A stretch of DNA of 64,000 nt from Nanoperiomorbus sp963544155 (GTDB lineage: Bacteria > Patescibacteriota > Saccharimonadia > Saccharimonadales > Saccharimonadaceae): assembly GCA_963544155.1 (NCBI GenBank), contig CAUUDW010000004.1, positions 8,843 through 72,842 of the forward strand, written 5' to 3'. The notes beneath the pieces are model-generated. The model was not told where the DNA came from and searched no databases. It saw only the letters and a program-made list of their open reading frames with translations. The first letter of the stretch is position 1. Every line of letters begins with the position of its first letter. Below, piece by piece: positions 1 through 9,152 of the stretch. The position numbers were made by a program, and so were the translations under genes.

Positions 1-2
1 AG

Positions 3-212
3 AACAAGCGAATTCGTGGACGCAACGGACTGGATGGGGTGATATCGGAGAAAGATACACCGGTGATCATGGCTATCCGCACTAACGAAGAGCTGGTCAT
101 CGCCGAAGAAACCGAGGCAGTAGTCAGCGGTAAGAAAGCAGCGGCCAAAGGCAAAGGTGCAAAGGCAGCCAAGCGACCACGTTTCACTCCCCGCAATTGG
201 AACGATGAGTAG
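3..212 (+). CDS. C-terminal fragment of an unidentified protein (possibly GyrA/ParC-like)
   Basis: The frame is open from the left edge and stops at TAG 210-212, leaving the last 69 residues of a gene cut by the window. The fragment has a GRNGLDGV segment resembling the GRxxxGV strand of GyrA/ParC C-terminal propeller blades. An Ala/Lys-rich low-complexity linker and a basic tail ending RNWNDE follow. The gyrase-A assignment is a guess from that short motif; any protein with a basic disordered tail would fit. A bidirectional terminator follows 21 bases downstream. Confidence 0.45.
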   Translation, partial: NKRIRGRNGLDGVISEKDTPVIMAIRTNEELVIAEETEAVVSGKKAAAKGKGAKAAKRPRFTPRNWNDE

Positions 213-233
213 GCATATCAGGACTAACAAAAA

Positions 234-261
234 ATATGACCGGTCTCAGCGCCGGTCATAT
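234..261. terminator. bidirectional intrinsic terminator
   Basis: A 10-bp perfect stem (ATATGACCGG / CCGGTCATAT) with an 8-base loop has A-rich sequence on the left and T-rich sequence on the right. It can end both the truncated + strand gene and the convergent gene on the - strand. Confidence 0.75.
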
Positions 262-301
262 CTTATTTTAGAAGTAAGGTAAGCTTCCACTATACCTACG
301 T

Positions 302-1138
302 CTAGCGGTCTGCTTGCTTCGTCTTCTTCTTATCAGACAGGTAACTATTCAGGCAAGAGCTAAAGCCACCCAGCACCAGCACGACAGAGACAGGCAATAG
401 CCACTGACCATAATCAGTCACGACAGGTTTGGTCACCGCCCAGACAAGATAGAGAATCACATTGACTCGGTGGCGCCCGCCATCACTAAAGACCATCGAC
501 ATCAAGGCGTCTATGCCGCACAGGATAAACGGAATCAGCCCGATGTAAAAGATGATCCGCCCCGCCTTGTTCGTCTCCAAGACTTTACCCAGCCAGCTCT
601 TGTTAGCTTTCTTCTTGCCGTTCGGGTCATCAATCCGGTTAACCTTGCCAAGATGACCGGCTTTCGCTACGAAGATATTATTCTCGCCCGACTTGATCTG
701 CTCCAGCACATCGCTAACTATGACCGGGATCTCGACATTGGGCAGGCTAGCTACCAGCTGATAATGGCGAGAGGGATCCGATGCCTCATGCGTCTGTATC
801 CACTTGACGGCAGCGGGGTAACTATCCGTCTTCGCCGCATCGACCAGCTGTCCTTTCTCATTAATCGTGCCGATGCGATAAGATATGTCAGCGGTCGGCA
901 TGATGCGGACGAAGATAGTCTTGGTCGGCTTCTTCAGCTCGTAGGCATAGACATCGTCGCTATGCTTCTTCAGCGTCAGCTCTTTGCTGACCCGGCGAGA
1001 CTCCAGCTCGTCGGTAATTTGGTCTAGATAGCTAGCCACTTGGCTTCGCTTAATGACATATCCTGAGCCGGCACTTACCGCTCCCCGCATTTTATCGACC
1101 GTCAATCGAAATAGTACAAAGACTAAGTCATCTGCCAT
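302..1138 (-). CDS. hypothetical protein with two C-terminal membrane segments
   Basis: This 278-residue protein is not recognised. The N-terminal two thirds look soluble and mixed alpha/beta. Two hydrophobic stretches near residues 193-215 and 225-262 suggest a membrane-anchored C-terminus ending in a short Lys-rich tail. An AAGGAG site five bases before ATG 1138 supports the start, so this is an SD-led gene. It is convergent with the truncated gene at the left edge and shares its terminator. No function is proposed. Confidence 0.7.
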   Translation of the reverse strand: MADDLVFVLFRLTVDKMRGAVSAGSGYVIKRSQVASYLDQITDELESRRVSKELTLKKHSDDVYAYELKKPTKTIFVRIMPTADISYRIGTINEKGQLVDAAKTDSYPAAVKWIQTHEASDPSRHYQLVASLPNVEIPVIVSDVLEQIKSGENNIFVAKAGHLGKVNRIDDPNGKKKANKSWLGKVLETNKAGRIIFYIGLIPFILCGIDALMSMVFSDGGRHRVNVILYLVWAVTKPVVTDYGQWLLPVSVVLVLGGFSSCLNSYLSDKKKTKQADR

Positions 1139-1182
1139 CTCTTCTCCTTAAAAGTTACATAGTAGGGCAACAAAATAAGCTT

Positions 1183-1257
1183 TGGTTGGGATGGAGGGAT
1201 TCGAACCCCCGAATGTCAGGACCAAAACCTGATGCCTTACCACTTGGCGACATCCCA
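1183..1257 (-). tRNA. tRNA-Gln (anticodon UUG)
   Basis: A complete cloverleaf reads on the - strand: acceptor stem TGGGATG/CATCCCA, anticodon stem TCAGG/CCTGA enclosing loop TTTTGGT (anticodon TTG), and T-loop TTCGAAT. The discriminator base is A and CCA is encoded at 1183-1185. Confidence 0.95.
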
Positions 1258-1308
1258 GTAAAGCTAATAAGATTATACACCATTCCGAGATCGGTGAAAA
1301 AAGGAAAA

Positions 1309-1332
1309 TCCCCCTGCTCGAAGGCAGGGGGG
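1309..1332 (-). terminator. intrinsic terminator of the small hairpin-rich gene
   Basis: An 8-bp stem (CCCCCTGC / GCAGGGGG) is followed on the - strand by GATTTTCCTTTTTT, a U-rich tract. It lies downstream of the gene at 1447-1686. Confidence 0.7.
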
Positions 1333-1401
1333 TGGAGGGTGGATAGGATGCCGGCGAGCCGGCGCATAAAAATCATGCGTCAACCCGCCAGAGCAAACGC
1401 T

Positions 1402-1641
1402 AGCTCTTGAGAGTGTCAGCCCTCAAGAGCTTGGGGTTGCCTAGAATCAGGCGACCGTCTCGGAGCAGTGGCTGTCACCCTCACCCCGAGACTCTCTCTG
1501 CAGAGCGAACAAATGCCGCTCTGCATCCTCGATATGCTCGAGGGCCCGCTCAAGCGAGTCCTCGGGGCATATGCCCACTACCGAGCGGGCGCTTTCAAGC
1601 GCCCGCTTTATCTGGCTACGAGCCCCCTGGAGCTCGTAGCC
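1402..1641. repeat. string of short perfect inverted repeats through a small gene
   Basis: Consecutive inverted repeats cover almost the whole gene and its 3' region. They are 1402-1411/1422-1431 (10 bp), 1457-1463/1486-1492 (7 bp), 1499-1506/1518-1525 (8 bp), the palindrome GGGCATATGCCC at 1565-1576, 1584-1594/1597-1607 (11 bp) and 1614-1623/1632-1641 (10 bp). All would form hairpins in the mRNA. Confidence 0.85.
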
Positions 1642-1686
1642 AATCCGTAAAGATCTAAACGACACGCACTCTTCTATATAACACAT
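1447..1686 (-). CDS. small hairpin-encoded helical protein, unknown function
   Basis: The predicted product is 79 residues, starts MCYIEEC and is largely helical and charged. I chose ATG 1686 because GGAGGA lies about four bases upstream. The frame stays open to 1821, but that extension has no SD. The protein is not recognised. The coding sequence is built almost entirely of perfect short inverted repeats, so the transcript should be a chain of hairpins. Two other small SD-led genes in the window (50784-51143 and 57911-58261) share this property without sequence similarity. The region may act as a structured RNA as well as, or instead of, coding for protein. Confidence 0.6.
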   Translation of the reverse strand: MCYIEECVSFRSLRIGYELQGARSQIKRALESARSVVGICPEDSLERALEHIEDAERHLFALQRESRGEGDSHCSETVA

Positions 1687-1861
1687 ATTTCCTCCTAAGG
1701 AACGCAAGCCACTTGGCCTGTTACCAGGTGCAACTTGATGGTATTCACTGTAACACCCCTCCCGCATTTGTCGAGCATTAGCGCAATAGATTGCTAAGTG
1801 CGTCAAGGCGACTGACCCCATTATTCTTCACCCGGCATCCTCAGTCATACCACATTAGCTC

Positions 1862-1913
1862 TTGACTATTATTCATTATAGATATATTTTATCCACGATG
1901 GATATTAAATATC
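1862..1913 (+). promoter_or_regulatory. promoter and palindromic operators of the Rrf2 operon
   Basis: TTGACT (1862-1867) and TATTTT (1885-1890) are spaced by 17 bases. Two dyads follow at the expected start of transcription: TATCC-ACGAT-GGATA (1890-1904) and GATATTAAATATC (1901-1913). Their position fits autorepression by the Rrf2 protein encoded next. Confidence 0.55.
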
Positions 1914-1929
1914 AGCCAAGGGAGATCGT

Positions 1930-2469
1930 ATGAAGCTAACCAAGAGCTTTGAGCAGGGAGTCTGCCTGATGGCGATCCTCGCCACTCAGGCCAAGGCTAT
2001 CCCCGTCTCATCTCGCACCTTGCAGCGACGTCTGCCGACATCTATGACTTATAGCCAGAAGTTGCTGCGCAAGCTGGTCGTCGCCGGTATCGTCAAATCA
2101 GTGCCGGGGAATAGCGGTGGATTCGCCCTGGCTCGTCCCGTCAGACAGATCTCCATCCTGGAGGTAGTAGAAGCACTGGAGGGTAGGGTGGATAGCTTTC
2201 CCAGTACGGGGCTCTTTAGCGCTATCTTTGCCAGCCAAACCGGCACCAACGCTCACCAAGCCATCACTACAGCCGACCAGGCGGTACACCGTATCTTCAC
2301 GACCGCCGACGGCGTCTGGCGACAAGTGTTGAGCGAAGTAAATATCGGCGATATCATCGACCGAGTCATTTCGTCACATCGCCATTTGCCTCAGCTGGAC
2401 TGGAACGACCCCGGCGTCGAGACCAATGCTATCTTCACCATTAACCAAAAGGAGGTCACAGATGATTAA
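1930..2469 (+). CDS. Rrf2-family transcriptional regulator
   Basis: This 179-residue protein has the Rrf2 winged-helix layout. The N-terminal helix-turn-helix spans about residues 20-60, followed by a wing with the family's SVPGNSGGFALARP segment and the ISILEVVEALEG helix. The Fe-S cluster cysteines of IscR/NsrR are absent, so this is probably not an iron-sulphur sensor. AGGGAG precedes ATG 1930. The stop overlaps the start of the YhgE-like gene by eight bases, so the two are co-transcribed and probably translationally coupled. It probably represses its own operon through the dyads upstream; the ligand is unknown. Confidence 0.88.
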   Translation: MKLTKSFEQGVCLMAILATQAKAIPVSSRTLQRRLPTSMTYSQKLLRKLVVAGIVKSVPGNSGGFALARPVRQISILEVVEALEGRVDSFPSTGLFSAIFASQTGTNAHQAITTADQAVHRIFTTADGVWRQVLSEVNIGDIIDRVISSHRHLPQLDWNDPGVETNAIFTINQKEVTDD

Positions 2470-4510
2470 GGCAGAGCTCAAAAATATCCGGCAGAGTAAA
2501 ATGCTACTGGTCACTACCATCGCTATTTGTTGTATCCCGGTGCTGTATGCCGTAGTTTTCCTGAAAGGGATCTGGGATCCATATAGCCACTTGGATCAAC
2601 TCAAGGTTGCCGTAGTCAACCAAGACCGGCCGGTATCGCACCAAGGTAAGACGATGAACCTGGGACAAAGGGTGGTCGATAGTCTGCACCGCAACCACAC
2701 CTTCGACTGGCAGTTCGTTGACGAAGATGAAGCAAGGCAGGGAATGAAGGATAATAAATACTATCTGGCGGTGACCATCCCGACTGACTTCTCCCATAAC
2801 GCCACCACCGTTACCCAGCTTGACCCGCAGCAGCTAAAGCTCCGCTATCAGACTAATGCTTCACTTAATTACCCGATCGAGACGGTAGCGAGTACGGCAG
2901 TCAGCCGGATCAAGTCGCAGATCTCCGCCGAGATTACCACCACCTATGCCAATGCCCTGATCAACGTTATCAAACAATCCGGACAAGGGCTTCAGACCGC
3001 TTCCGCCGGAGCAGGCGAGCTGAGTAGCGGAGCAGGCAAGCTGTCAGACGGGCTAGTCCGACTATCTAATGGCACCGACACCCTCGCTAACGGCTCTCAT
3101 CAGCTGGCTAGCGGCTCAGCTGTTCTGGCTAACGGAGTAGACCGGTTGGCTAATCAGACTTTAGCCCTGGGCACGGGTATGAAAGCATCTTTGCCTCAGC
3201 TTGATCAGCTGAATAACGGCGCTAGTAGTCTCGCCAAGTCTCTTCAGCTAGCCGGTCAGCAGACCAAGGTAGAACTAAACGGACTCAGCAGCAGCCTCAT
3301 CAGACTGGATCAGTTCAAGACGACCGCCGGTAGCAGCCTTGGTCATATCGGTACCATCCTAAGCGACCCCGACATCCGGTTAGCTATAACCAGGAAGGCG
3401 CAGAGTGGTAGCAACCCTCAGTTTACCCGGTCCGCCAAAGCCTTAGCGCAGCTGGACTTGGCTAAGCTCCAGGCTAGCCTGGCTCAATTGCCGGATGTTC
3501 AAACCGCTACTGACCATTTCACTAAGCTGACTAATGGACTTGACCAGCTAGCCCAAGGTGCTAACCAACTAGCCGATGGCACTAACCGCTTGGCGAGTCA
3601 GCTCCACCGGACTAGCGATCAGCTCAATAGCCCCTTGACCAAGACAAAACTTCACCAGCTGGCGAGTGGGGTGAGTCAGCTAAATAGCGGCATTACCCGA
3701 CTGGACGCCAACATACCGACGCTCAAGAGTGGCGTAAATCAGCTGGCAAGCGGGGCGAATCAATTAGCTGATGGTAGCGAACTACTCCGAGCTAAGCTAC
3801 AAGCTGGTGCCGACACTATCGCCAAGACGCCACTGTCCGGCAAAACCGCTCGCCAGATTAGTCAGCCAGTCACCCTGGAGCATCAGCGCCGGAGTCAGGT
3901 TCCTAACTACGCCCACGGTCTGGCGCCGTACTTCTTCTCGGTCGCTATCTTCGTCGGCTGTCTGGTCTTCTGCTCAATCTACCCGGTAGAGCGTAAAGCT
4001 GACCGACAGGGTAGTTGGCGAGGCTGGTATCTCAGCAAGGTCACCATCGGTGCCGGCGTCGCCACTGCTATGGCGCTGATCATGGGAGTGATCATGCAGG
4101 GAGTCGGCTTTCACCCAGCTAACCTCGTCCGCTTTTACGCCATCCTTATCCTCTATGCTAATGCCATGATGTTTCTCAATCTCTTCCTCGCCATATCAAT
4201 GGGTAATATCGGACGCTTCATCGGTATGGTGATCATGATTCTATCGCTCGGCTCAGCCGGCGGCACTTTCCCGATCGAGACCTCGCCGGGACTATATCAA
4301 GCCCTCCACCAAGTAGTCCCCATGGCATACTCGCTGACCACCATTCGCTCCGCCATCGCCGGCGGTATCACCGAGTCGTCGGTTACCGCCTCGTACATCT
4401 ACATGACCGTCACCTTGGTGATCAGCCTATCCCTGCTAGCCCTCGCCATGTCACACCGGGCCAAGCACCTGTCCGATCCGGCTAAGCTAGCCGGCGCTCA
4501 TTCTCACTAG
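2462..4510 (+). CDS. YhgE/Pip-family membrane protein
   Basis: This 682-residue protein has one N-terminal membrane segment (about residues 12-34), a long extracytoplasmic region, and about five C-terminal membrane helices from about residue 485. That is the YhgE/Pip architecture (ABC-2-type permease relatives, phage-infection-protein homologues). The central region carries many LxxGxxxLxxG/ASGAxxLADG heptad-like repeats typical of the family. AGGAGG precedes ATG 2462 inside the end of the Rrf2 gene. Linkage to a regulator suggests an inducible exporter or surface protein; the substrate is unknown. Confidence 0.85.
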   Translation: MIKAELKNIRQSKMLLVTTIAICCIPVLYAVVFLKGIWDPYSHLDQLKVAVVNQDRPVSHQGKTMNLGQRVVDSLHRNHTFDWQFVDEDEARQGMKDNKYYLAVTIPTDFSHNATTVTQLDPQQLKLRYQTNASLNYPIETVASTAVSRIKSQISAEITTTYANALINVIKQSGQGLQTASAGAGELSSGAGKLSDGLVRLSNGTDTLANGSHQLASGSAVLANGVDRLANQTLALGTGMKASLPQLDQLNNGASSLAKSLQLAGQQTKVELNGLSSSLIRLDQFKTTAGSSLGHIGTILSDPDIRLAITRKAQSGSNPQFTRSAKALAQLDLAKLQASLAQLPDVQTATDHFTKLTNGLDQLAQGANQLADGTNRLASQLHRTSDQLNSPLTKTKLHQLASGVSQLNSGITRLDANIPTLKSGVNQLASGANQLADGSELLRAKLQAGADTIAKTPLSGKTARQISQPVTLEHQRRSQVPNYAHGLAPYFFSVAIFVGCLVFCSIYPVERKADRQGSWRGWYLSKVTIGAGVATAMALIMGVIMQGVGFHPANLVRFYAILILYANAMMFLNLFLAISMGNIGRFIGMVIMILSLGSAGGTFPIETSPGLYQALHQVVPMAYSLTTIRSAIAGGITESSVTASYIYMTVTLVISLSLLALAMSHRAKHLSDPAKLAGAHSH

Positions 4511-4594
4511 ACTAAGCATGAGCATTAGAAAATTGTAAACTGAAATGCCGGAAATATGTAAAATGAATCAGTGGAAAAATGTAAAGTCATATGC

Positions 4595-4600
4595 TTAAAT
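4595..4600 (+). promoter_or_regulatory. -10 box for a leaderless start
   Basis: TTAAAT ends seven bases before ATG 4608 and no SD is present, consistent with a leaderless transcript. It is a weaker match to consensus than most others in the window. Confidence 0.4.
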
Positions 4601-4607
4601 AGTCCCA

Positions 4608-5864
4608 ATGAAGAGATATATCCCTCGTTTAGTTGACCAGGAGCTGGCTAACGCTCTCAAGATAGCCGGTGCCGTGCTAATCCGTGGACCAAAGGCTTGC
4701 GGTAAGTCTGAGACAGCCAAGCAACAGGCTGCCAGTGTTTTACAAGTCGATCGTGACCCCCAGGTGCCGAATATCATGAATATTGACCCTAATATTCTAC
4801 TATCCGGCAATACACCGAGGTTGATTGACGAATGGCAAGTCCAGCCACGGCTCTGGAACTACGTCCGACATGCGGTCGATGAGCGGAGCGACCGAGGTCA
4901 ATTTATCCTGACCGGGTCAGCCAACCCTACCGAAGATATCAGCATGCATTCCGGAGCCGGTCGCTTCATCGAGCTCAAAATGCGCACCATGTCCTGGCAG
5001 GAGCTGGGTCACTGCGACGGATATGTATCATTGGCTGGACTATTTGACGAGCAACCGATCACTAGTCGAGAATATCGGACGAATATTCATGACCTGATTA
5101 GCTGGCTGGTCATCGGTGGTTGGCCCGGGCTAATCGACATGGATGAAGCCGGCGCTCGTCAAATCAACGCCTCTTATGTCAAGCTTCTCGCTGAAGTAGA
5201 TATGAGTCGAGTCTCCGGAGTAAAACGTGACCCGGTCAGAGTGAGATCGTTACTACAGTCTCTGGCTCGTAATGTCTCGACAGTTGCCGAAGTAGCCACT
5301 CTCACTAAGGACATCAAGCAAAATGACAACGAAGATATTTCTCGACCCACCATCACAGACTACCTTGAGACGCTTGACCGCCTGATGATCATCGAGAACC
5401 AGCCTGCCTGGAATACCCACATTCGCTCATCCGCCAAGCTTCGCAAAGCCCCTAAATGGCACTTCGCCGACACCTCATTAGCTATCGCCAGCCTGGGCTT
5501 GGACTCGACAGCACTGCTGAACGACCTTAACTACGCCGGCTTCGTCTTTGAGTCTCAAGTCATTCACGACCTACGAGTATACGCTAGCCGACTTGGCGCC
5601 GAGGTTTACTATTATCGTGACTCGCTAGGCCTGGAAGCAGACGCTATCGTACAGAAACCCAACGGTGATTGTGCTGTCTTTGAGATCAAGCTGGGGGAGG
5701 GCTATATTGACGACGGAGTCAAGTCGCTGACAGCTTTCACCGGCAACGTCATCGAAGCTAAAGGTCGCCGAATCGTCTCTCGCAACGTCATTGTCGGCTC
5801 GGGCTACGCCTATACCCGTCCCGACGGCATCAACATCATCCCCATCAGAGCGCTAGGTGCCTAA
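4608..5864 (+). CDS. AAA-type ATPase of the DUF4143 family
   Basis: This 418-residue protein has Walker A GPKACGKS at residues 27-34 (K33), a Walker B-like RLIDEWQ near residue 70 and a sensor-like FILTGSAN near 100. The DUF4143 C-terminal region contains EADAIVQ...FEIKLG, a PD-(D/E)XK-like motif. Such proteins are common in CPR genomes and archaea; their role is poorly defined, and links to defence or mobile elements have been proposed. The gene is monocistronic with its own leaderless-type -10 box. Confidence 0.88.
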   Translation: MKRYIPRLVDQELANALKIAGAVLIRGPKACGKSETAKQQAASVLQVDRDPQVPNIMNIDPNILLSGNTPRLIDEWQVQPRLWNYVRHAVDERSDRGQFILTGSANPTEDISMHSGAGRFIELKMRTMSWQELGHCDGYVSLAGLFDEQPITSREYRTNIHDLISWLVIGGWPGLIDMDEAGARQINASYVKLLAEVDMSRVSGVKRDPVRVRSLLQSLARNVSTVAEVATLTKDIKQNDNEDISRPTITDYLETLDRLMIIENQPAWNTHIRSSAKLRKAPKWHFADTSLAIASLGLDSTALLNDLNYAGFVFESQVIHDLRVYASRLGAEVYYYRDSLGLEADAIVQKPNGDCAVFEIKLGEGYIDDGVKSLTAFTGNVIEAKGRRIVSRNVIVGSGYAYTRPDGINIIPIRALGA

Positions 5865-5930
5865 TCTTGCTCTGATGCACCGGCACGCATTAGCATAAGC
5901 AGTGTTAGTCTGATACAATGAAGGGTAGTT

Positions 5931-7709
5931 ATGAGTGGGCAAGTACCAAAAGGGAAGCAGCGGGCTTCCCAAGCTAAAATTGAAGATGTCGCTGAGTTTT
6001 ACCAGACGATCGACCGTCGCAACCTGATCCACAAGATCAGCCCCGTGCGACCATATGTCTACACCACCATGGAGGTCTACGACCAGGCTAATGGTATCCG
6101 TGGGGCAGGAGGACTGGGCGTGCTGGCTGCCGACACCCGTCGGGTGGCGGAAGACCTGGAGATACCATTCGTCACTTTAACCCCCTTCTACCAGACTGAG
6201 CGACACCAGCGCCTGGAGAAACTTGAGCCACATGACGACTATGTTAGCCGTAGCCCCGAGGCAGAAGGTTTCCAGGCGATCGGGCAGGTGGTGCTTCATA
6301 TCAAAGACAAGCCTGACGCTACGCTGGATATCTACCAGAAGCAGCTGGGTAGCAGTCGTTTCCTCTGCATGACCGAGCCAAACTTCGGGCCGCTCTACTG
6401 CGATACACCTTCCAGTGACCACCGTCTCTATCAGATGACATCGCTCGGCTTCGGTGGCTATGCCGCCCTCAAGATGGCTGACCTTAAACCCGCCGTTATC
6501 CAGCTCAACGAGACCGCCACTGTCTTCGCCGCCGTAGCCCGCCTGGATGAGCTCTGTAGTAACGGTATGAATCTGTATGAGGCGATCGTCTACGTTCGTA
6601 AGCACACCCTCTATACCAATCACACCTTAGTGCAAGCCGCCGAGTCGCAATTCAGCTACGAGCAGTTTGACCGCTTCGTCTTTCCTAATATCAAATCACC
6701 GGCAGTTGACCACTACATCGGCGGGCTATTCCGAGACGGCTATCTGCAGCTTAGCAGCTTGACGATTGAGCTGGCCGAGGCGAAGAACTGCGTCTCTAAG
6801 CTCCACGCCAAGGTAGCTGATTATCACGACCTGTCGGGCGAGAAGACTCACTTCAGCGCCATCACTAATGGTATCCACCTGCAGAGTTGGGTTAAGCCGG
6901 AGCTGCTTGATTTCTACAAGCACAGCGGCATCATTGACCGTTTCAACATGCCCGGAGCGGCAACTGCTGACCAGATTCGCCGGATCTTTCGAACCAATCT
7001 TAGCCGGTTGCGTCAGCTCAAGCAACAGGGTAGAGCTCAGCTCAATAGCGAACTGGCTCACCGTCAAGACCAGTATGGGGCTGTAGTTCAGATCCCCGAG
7101 GACGCCATCTTGCTGGAGTACAAGCGCCGTTTTGTCGAATACAAGCGCCCCTGGATGCCTTTCGAGGATATCGAGCAGCTCAAAGGTATCTTGGTTAGTT
7201 ATAACGCCCACTACATTATGGCGGGGATGATCGCCGGCAATGTCTCGGCCAATGATTCTACCTACCGGAAGCTGGCAAGTATGCTACAGCGTATCGCTGA
7301 CGACCCGGTCCTCAGGCGACGAGTTCACTACATCACCGACTATGACGAGAACCTAGCTAGAGCGATGAGCTTCGGCTCAGATATCTCGGTCAATGTGCCG
7401 GTAGTTGGCTTGGAGGCCTGCGGCACGTCATTTATGAAAGACCTAGCCAACTTAGCGTTGCTGGTGACCACCAATGACGGTGGCGTCGCCGATGTTGCCC
7501 CACCGACCACGCTGCTGGTTAGCGGTGACGACTATCAGGAAGAGGTTAGCTCGCTCTATAGTCGCCTGCGTCAAGCCATCAATATCTATCGCCACGACGA
7601 TCGCTGGAGCGATGCCGTCGCTACCACCCTAGCCAGTTACCTCACCACCATTTGTGGTGCCAGGATGATGCGAGATTATCTCCACTACCTTTTCCGTTCC
7701 GATGACTAG
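5931..7709 (+). CDS. alpha-glucan (glycogen/starch) phosphorylase, short form
   Basis: This 592-residue GT35-type enzyme would release glucose-1-phosphate from alpha-1,4-glucans. Family marks are GAGGLGVLAAD near residue 38, QLNETATVFA near 190, TNHTLV near 225, AITNGIHL near 310 and the pyridoxal-phosphate site EACGTSFMK with K503. It is shorter than E. coli MalP/GlgP (about 800 residues) but close to the compact archaeal/CPR class. TACAAT lies 11 bases before ATG 5931, and GAAGGG may help initiation. The pullulanase at 9916 is the natural partner for debranching. Confidence 0.88.
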   Translation: MSGQVPKGKQRASQAKIEDVAEFYQTIDRRNLIHKISPVRPYVYTTMEVYDQANGIRGAGGLGVLAADTRRVAEDLEIPFVTLTPFYQTERHQRLEKLEPHDDYVSRSPEAEGFQAIGQVVLHIKDKPDATLDIYQKQLGSSRFLCMTEPNFGPLYCDTPSSDHRLYQMTSLGFGGYAALKMADLKPAVIQLNETATVFAAVARLDELCSNGMNLYEAIVYVRKHTLYTNHTLVQAAESQFSYEQFDRFVFPNIKSPAVDHYIGGLFRDGYLQLSSLTIELAEAKNCVSKLHAKVADYHDLSGEKTHFSAITNGIHLQSWVKPELLDFYKHSGIIDRFNMPGAATADQIRRIFRTNLSRLRQLKQQGRAQLNSELAHRQDQYGAVVQIPEDAILLEYKRRFVEYKRPWMPFEDIEQLKGILVSYNAHYIMAGMIAGNVSANDSTYRKLASMLQRIADDPVLRRRVHYITDYDENLARAMSFGSDISVNVPVVGLEACGTSFMKDLANLALLVTTNDGGVADVAPPTTLLVSGDDYQEEVSSLYSRLRQAINIYRHDDRWSDAVATTLASYLTTICGARMMRDYLHYLFRSDD

Positions 7710-7847
7710 ATAGTCAATGTAGGTGTGGTGGATAGGGAAGCCACCACCTTGGTCAAAGAGACGCCACTGACACGCAAGCTAATTTAGCTCTAGCCAACTT
7801 CACCCATAAGTCCCCTGCACGTGATCTACCCGGCACGACTATTACTA

Positions 7848-9152
7848 TTATTCGTAGCGCAACGCCTGAATGGGGTCTTGCTTGGTCGCTCGTTTAGCCG
7901 GTAGCGTACCGGCCAGGAAAGCCACCACCATGACTATCACCACGATCGCCCCGACATAGAGAGGATTGAGCTCGATCAGATTGAAGCCGGGTAAGCCGGA
8001 CAGGAAGTTGCGTCCTGCCCACGGATTAACCGTCTGCTTGATCACCACCGCCAGACCGGCCGCCAGCATCCCGCCCCAGAAGCCTAAGCTTACCGCCTCC
8101 AGGCTAAATAGGGCAAAGATCCGCCCCGAGCTTAGCCCCATCGCTTTCATCAGGCCGATCTCACGAGTGCGCTCCTGCACTGACATCAGCAAGGTATTAA
8201 CTATGCCGATCGAAGCAGTGATCAGAGCGATCACCCCAAAGATAGTCAAGATCACCGTGATGGCATTGAAGAAGAGCTTGATCGACGAAATGTAATCATC
8301 CTCCGAGATGCTGCTGTAGCCCATGTTGGTCAGCTCCTGCTTGATCTGAGCCAGTTTTTCTTTCGACTCGTAACCGGGCTTGACCTGGATGATGATCAAG
8401 CCATGCTGGCTCCGTAGAGCTTCGGGCATGCCGGTCAGGTAAACACTCCTGATCAGTCGGCCTGCAGCATCGTTCAGAAATACTCGACCGAAGCCGACGA
8501 TGCTCTGATTCTGTACGCCGGCTATTCTGATCTTCACTTCATCTATCTGACCACCCAGCCGGTGCGGCACGCCCACTCGAACCACCTGTCCTATCGCTTG
8601 CTTGGCGGAACTAAAGCCAAGCGGCTCCAGATAGCGATCAGGCAAGATAGCCTCCGCCTCTGAGCCGTCAATCCGGACACTGCGACCGGCCGCCAGATCC
8701 AGCTTGATGCTGCTAGCTGCCAGCGGTCCAACCGTCAGCTTGTACTTCTTGGCTTCGTCCCGGTCACGAGCGATATAGCTCGGGTAGAGGAGATCACTTA
8801 GCTTAGCCAGCTTGACCCCCTTGAGACGCTTAATCCCGGCTAAGTCACGATCGGTCAGTGATACCTGCTGACTCTGCCCTTGATTACTTCGGTATTCCTG
8901 CACCTCGGTTGCTCCCAGCGTCATCATGCTCGACATCCGATCGGCTATACCTTTTGGCATGACCTCTATGATATCGTTGCCACCGGTACTCTCGACCTGC
9001 TTGTCGATATAGCCATTGACTCCGGCATTGATGCCGACGGTCAACATGATAGTTAATGAGCCGACCGTGATCGCCAGGGTAGTCAAGATAGTTCTCGAAC
9101 GATTGCACCATAGGTTGTGATTCGCCCGCTTGATAATATCCGTAAGTCTCAT
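7848..9152 (-). CDS. ABC exporter permease, MacB/FtsX type
   Basis: This 434-residue protein has one N-terminal membrane helix (about residues 20-42), a large extracytoplasmic MacB-like domain, and three C-terminal helices from about residue 290. The ...RTREIGLMKAMGLS... segment is typical of FtsX/MacB permeases. ATG 9152 overlaps the stop of the ATPase gene by four bases (ATGA), so the two form one transporter. Such complexes move peptides, lipids or drugs across the membrane or act on cell-wall enzymes; the cargo is unknown. Confidence 0.9.
   Translation of the reverse strand: MRLTDIIKRANHNLWCNRSRTILTTLAITVGSLTIMLTVGINAGVNGYIDKQVESTGGNDIIEVMPKGIADRMSSMMTLGATEVQEYRSNQGQSQQVSLTDRDLAGIKRLKGVKLAKLSDLLYPSYIARDRDEAKKYKLTVGPLAASSIKLDLAAGRSVRIDGSEAEAILPDRYLEPLGFSSAKQAIGQVVRVGVPHRLGGQIDEVKIRIAGVQNQSIVGFGRVFLNDAAGRLIRSVYLTGMPEALRSQHGLIIIQVKPGYESKEKLAQIKQELTNMGYSSISEDDYISSIKLFFNAITVILTIFGVIALITASIGIVNTLLMSVQERTREIGLMKAMGLSSGRIFALFSLEAVSLGFWGGMLAAGLAVVIKQTVNPWAGRNFLSGLPGFNLIELNPLYVGAIVVIVMVVAFLAGTLPAKRATKQDPIQALRYE

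Noticed and set aside
470..1027. 185-residue frame on the + strand
   Set aside because: It is antisense to the SD-led membrane protein gene at 302-1138 and has no start signal or family features.
7720..7750. GGTGG/CCACC hairpin after the phosphorylase gene
   Set aside because: Imperfect stem without a clear T tract on either strand, so not called a terminator.
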